Notes under the pieces: model-generated | What the model was told of the DNA's origin: nothing | Database searches by the model: none | What the model saw: the letters and a program-made list of their open reading frames with translations, nothing else | Part shown: in pieces, positions 62,641 to 64,000 of the stretch | Layout: each line of letters opens with the position of its first letter | Position numbering within the stretch: the first letter of the stretch is position 1 | Assembly (NCBI RefSeq): GCF_027568575.1 | Contig: NZ_JANUVP010000006.1 | Origin: Caldifermentibacillus hisashii | Lineage (GTDB): Bacteria; Bacillota; Bacilli; Bacillales; Caldibacillaceae | Reading direction: 5' to 3' (one strand) | DNA: 64,000 nt | Translations under genes and position numbers: made by a program

Positions 62641-62889
62641 TTACACCGATAACGAACTTAATGAAATAATGGTAATAATAAAATAACTAATAATAATCAA
62701 TAATATATGGATGAGTAACAATAATATAAAAATCATTGTAGGATTATTTATCTTGGTTCTTTTAATATAACATTCAAATATGATCAAGAACCAATAATTT
62801 ATACTGGTCATTTCAGGATTTAAAATGACATAGGTTATGAAAAAAGGAATTTGATAAATTAAAAATTTAGTAATGAAAATTTTATTCAT
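62641..62889 (-). CDS. Small membrane protein, doubtful
   Basis: An 82-residue frame with two hydrophobic stretches and very AT-rich codons. The ATG has GGAAAGAG touching it, which is too close to be a good site. I do not recognise it; it may be chance or a remnant. Confidence 0.3.
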   Translation of the reverse strand: MNKIFITKFLIYQIPFFITYVILNPEMTSINYWFLIIFECYIKRTKINNPTMIFILLLLIHILLIIISYFIITIISLSSLSV

Positions 62890-62940
62890 CTCTTTCCAAT
62901 TTTCCGTTAAAAAATCCGAAAGAACTAATAATATAATTGT

Positions 62941-63120
62941 TTGATAATTTTTTCAGTTATAATAGCAAATAGTTTTTTCTTTAAAATTCCTTTTGTCACG
63001 ATAACCATTTGTGTTATCCATTTATTAATTATTATTCCAACCGGATTGATTGATAAAAAGATGGACAATCAAATGCGTAAGAAGATTATAGAAGAAGCGA
63101 TGAAAAGCCTGAAGAAGTAA
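62941..63120 (+). CDS. Short membrane ORF with TTG start, doubtful
   Basis: A 59-residue frame: a hydrophobic stretch (residues about 2-35) then a charged tail KKMDNQMRKKIIEEAMKSLKK. The plausible tail suggests a real or decayed small protein. No ribosome site stands before the TTG, so a 5' truncation is possible. Confidence 0.3.
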   Translation: MIIFSVIIANSFFFKIPFVTITICVIHLLIIIPTGLIDKKMDNQMRKKIIEEAMKSLKK

Positions 63121-63280
63121 TAGTTGTTTGGTGACTTCTAATGTGTACGCTAAAATATGTCAGTACAAGATTGATTATTTTGTTGATTTTAATCGTATAT
63201 GATGACCGGGAAATTTTGTCTGACATAAATCGTACATACTCTATGAAAAGATGTAAAACATAAGGTTGGAGGTGGAAACG

Positions 63281-63442
63281 ATGTCGGAAAACGAAAAACT
63301 GAAAAAACAGCTCCGAAAATATTTTAGCGATGAGCAAGCAAAAAAAGATGATCAATCACACGAATTTGATCATGAATTTGCCAATGAACCGTTGACAGCT
63401 GCTGAAAGGTTGAACAATAAAAAAACGAAAAAACGGCAATAA
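63281..63442 (+). CDS. Small hydrophilic protein, unknown
   Basis: A 53-residue, Lys/Glu/Asp-rich protein starting MSENEKLKKQLRKYFSDEQA and ending NNKKTKKRQ. GGAGGTGG lies 5 bases before the ATG and a good terminator follows, so it is probably real. Family not recognised; the composition recalls small spore-associated proteins. Confidence 0.6.
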   Translation: MSENEKLKKQLRKYFSDEQAKKDDQSHEFDHEFANEPLTAAERLNNKKTKKRQ

Positions 63443-63445
63443 TGA

Positions 63446-63477
63446 AAAAAAGGGGATGAAAAAGCCATCCCCTTTTT
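63446..63477. terminator. Bidirectional terminator after the 53-residue gene
   Basis: AAAAAGGGGATG pairs with CATCCCCTTTTT around a 7-base loop. Confidence 0.85.
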
Positions 63478-63740
63478 CAAAAGATAAGAAAGTATAAAAA
63501 TACAAGTAAATAACTTGGAATTAGTTTTATTGTCTAGCTCCGAGCGCCAGCGACTAGCAAACTTCACTCCCCTCCACTACGATAAGTCAACATCGGCTCG
63601 TCCCTCGCCGTGTTTCCTTTTCCTCGAAAAAGCTAATCGCTTTTTCTTCGTGCGATGTCTATTCGAGGAAGCAAATCTGTTCTCATTGCGGGGCGCTCCA
63701 GTTTGTACGTCGCTAAGCGGGCGCTCTGCGCTTTTCTTAC
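63477..63740 (-). repeat. R2 repeat copy b
   Basis: This is the inverse of 19845-20100, with about 80 near-identical bases at one end and about 45 at the other and a modular middle that includes an extra AAAAAGCGATTAGCTTTTTC-type hairpin. It lies directly downstream of trpS. Confidence 0.75.
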
Positions 63741-63756
63741 AGAAATCAATTGGATT

Positions 63757-64000
63757 CTATCTTTTCCGACCGAGTCCCATTGCTTTCTCCATTTTCCGTA
63801 ACATTTTGTTTGCGACCAGTGCAGCTTTTTCTGCCCCTTCATCTAAAATATTATCAAGTTCATCAGAATCGATTAATTCTTTATAACGGTCTTGTATCGG
63901 TTGCAGCGCATTAATAATTACTTCGGCTAGATCCGTTTTAAATACACCGTAACCTTTTCCTTCATATTTCTTTTCTAGATCTTCAACAGATATATTGCCA
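63757..64000 (-). CDS. trpS: Tryptophan--tRNA ligase, C-terminal part
   Basis: The last 81 residues of a TrpS, cut by the window end. The visible part reads YEGKGYGVFKTDLAEVIINA, LQPIQDRYKEL and VANKMLRKMEKAMGLGRKR, which is the typical C-terminal end of bacterial TrpS. The enzyme charges tRNA-Trp. Position next to yjbA matches B. subtilis. Its leader (often a T-box) is outside the window. The stop lies 17 bases from repeat R2b. Confidence 0.88.
   Translation of the reverse strand, partial: GNISVEDLEKKYEGKGYGVFKTDLAEVIINALQPIQDRYKELIDSDELDNILDEGAEKAALVANKMLRKMEKAMGLGRKR

Noticed and set aside
63515..63886. Open frame of 123 codons on the + strand at the right edge
   Set aside because: It runs through repeat R2b and then antisense to trpS; no ribosome site.
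63757..64000. T-box leader of trpS
   Set aside because: The 5' end of trpS is outside the window, so nothing can be said.

Overview
The window is a stretch of chromosome from an endospore-forming, AT-rich member of the Bacillaceae. Gene content and order match blocks of the Bacillus subtilis map: yheA-yheB, yhaX, yhaL-yhaM-yhaN-yhaO, prsA, yhaI-scoC-trpP-hit-ecsABC-yhaA, hmoB/hemEH, yhfH-yhfI-lplJ, yhfN, yhzC-comK, addBA, gerPA-PF, yisL-yisN, yitS-yitW, yjzC/D, yjaU/V-fabHA-fabF, yjbA and trpS. Sporulation, germination and competence genes, strong Shine-Dalgarno sites and TTG/GTG starts fit this group. The species cannot be named from sequence alone, and no rRNA or tRNA gene was seen.

Layout. 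0-8.6 kb: a YheC/YheD ATP-grasp protein, yheB, yheA, a HAD protein with an altered active site, a CcpA-controlled acyl-CoA ligase, and yjlC-ndh. 8.6-16.4 kb: the YhaO/YhaN nuclease-ATPase pair, YhaM exoribonuclease, YhaL, the foldase PrsA and two YjcZ-type microproteins. 16.9-25.2 kb: yhaI, scoC, trpP with an eight-triplet TRAP site, hit, ecsABC, yhaA and hmoB. 25.6-36.5 kb: hemE-hemH, yhfI-lplJ, an orphan TrpX-like lipoprotein, azlCD, an M48 protease, yhzC, comK and yhjE. 36.5-46.1 kb: addB-addA and the gerP operon. 46.7-57.1 kb: yisL, a FIST-GGDEF-EAL protein, an alpha-amylase remnant, DegV, YitT, YitU, YitV, YitW and small proteins. 57.4-64 kb: yjaU, yjaV, the FapR-controlled fabHA, fabF, yjbA, small ORFs and the 3' end of trpS.

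Genes that work together: AddA and AddB form the recombination helicase-nuclease; EcsA and EcsB form an ABC transporter; HemE and HemH make haem and HmoB degrades it; FabHA and FabF initiate and elongate fatty acids; the six GerP proteins make the spore coat permeable to germinants; TrpP, the TrpX-like lipoprotein and TrpS all concern tryptophan supply or use.

The least explained feature is a family of about ten intergenic repeats (R1, about 140 bp when full length), all on the + strand. Full copies start directly after TTTAT. They carry two nested stems with compensatory changes, a conserved CCGATTGGTTCAACTAACC segment, a variable but always paired hairpin, and a fixed GAAGTTTCAC end. This looks like a non-autonomous IS200/IS605-type element, or solo omega RNA (TnpB guide RNA scaffold), with no TnpA or TnpB gene in view. 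Four other repeat families (R2-R4 and a small inverted-repeat element) occupy other gaps.
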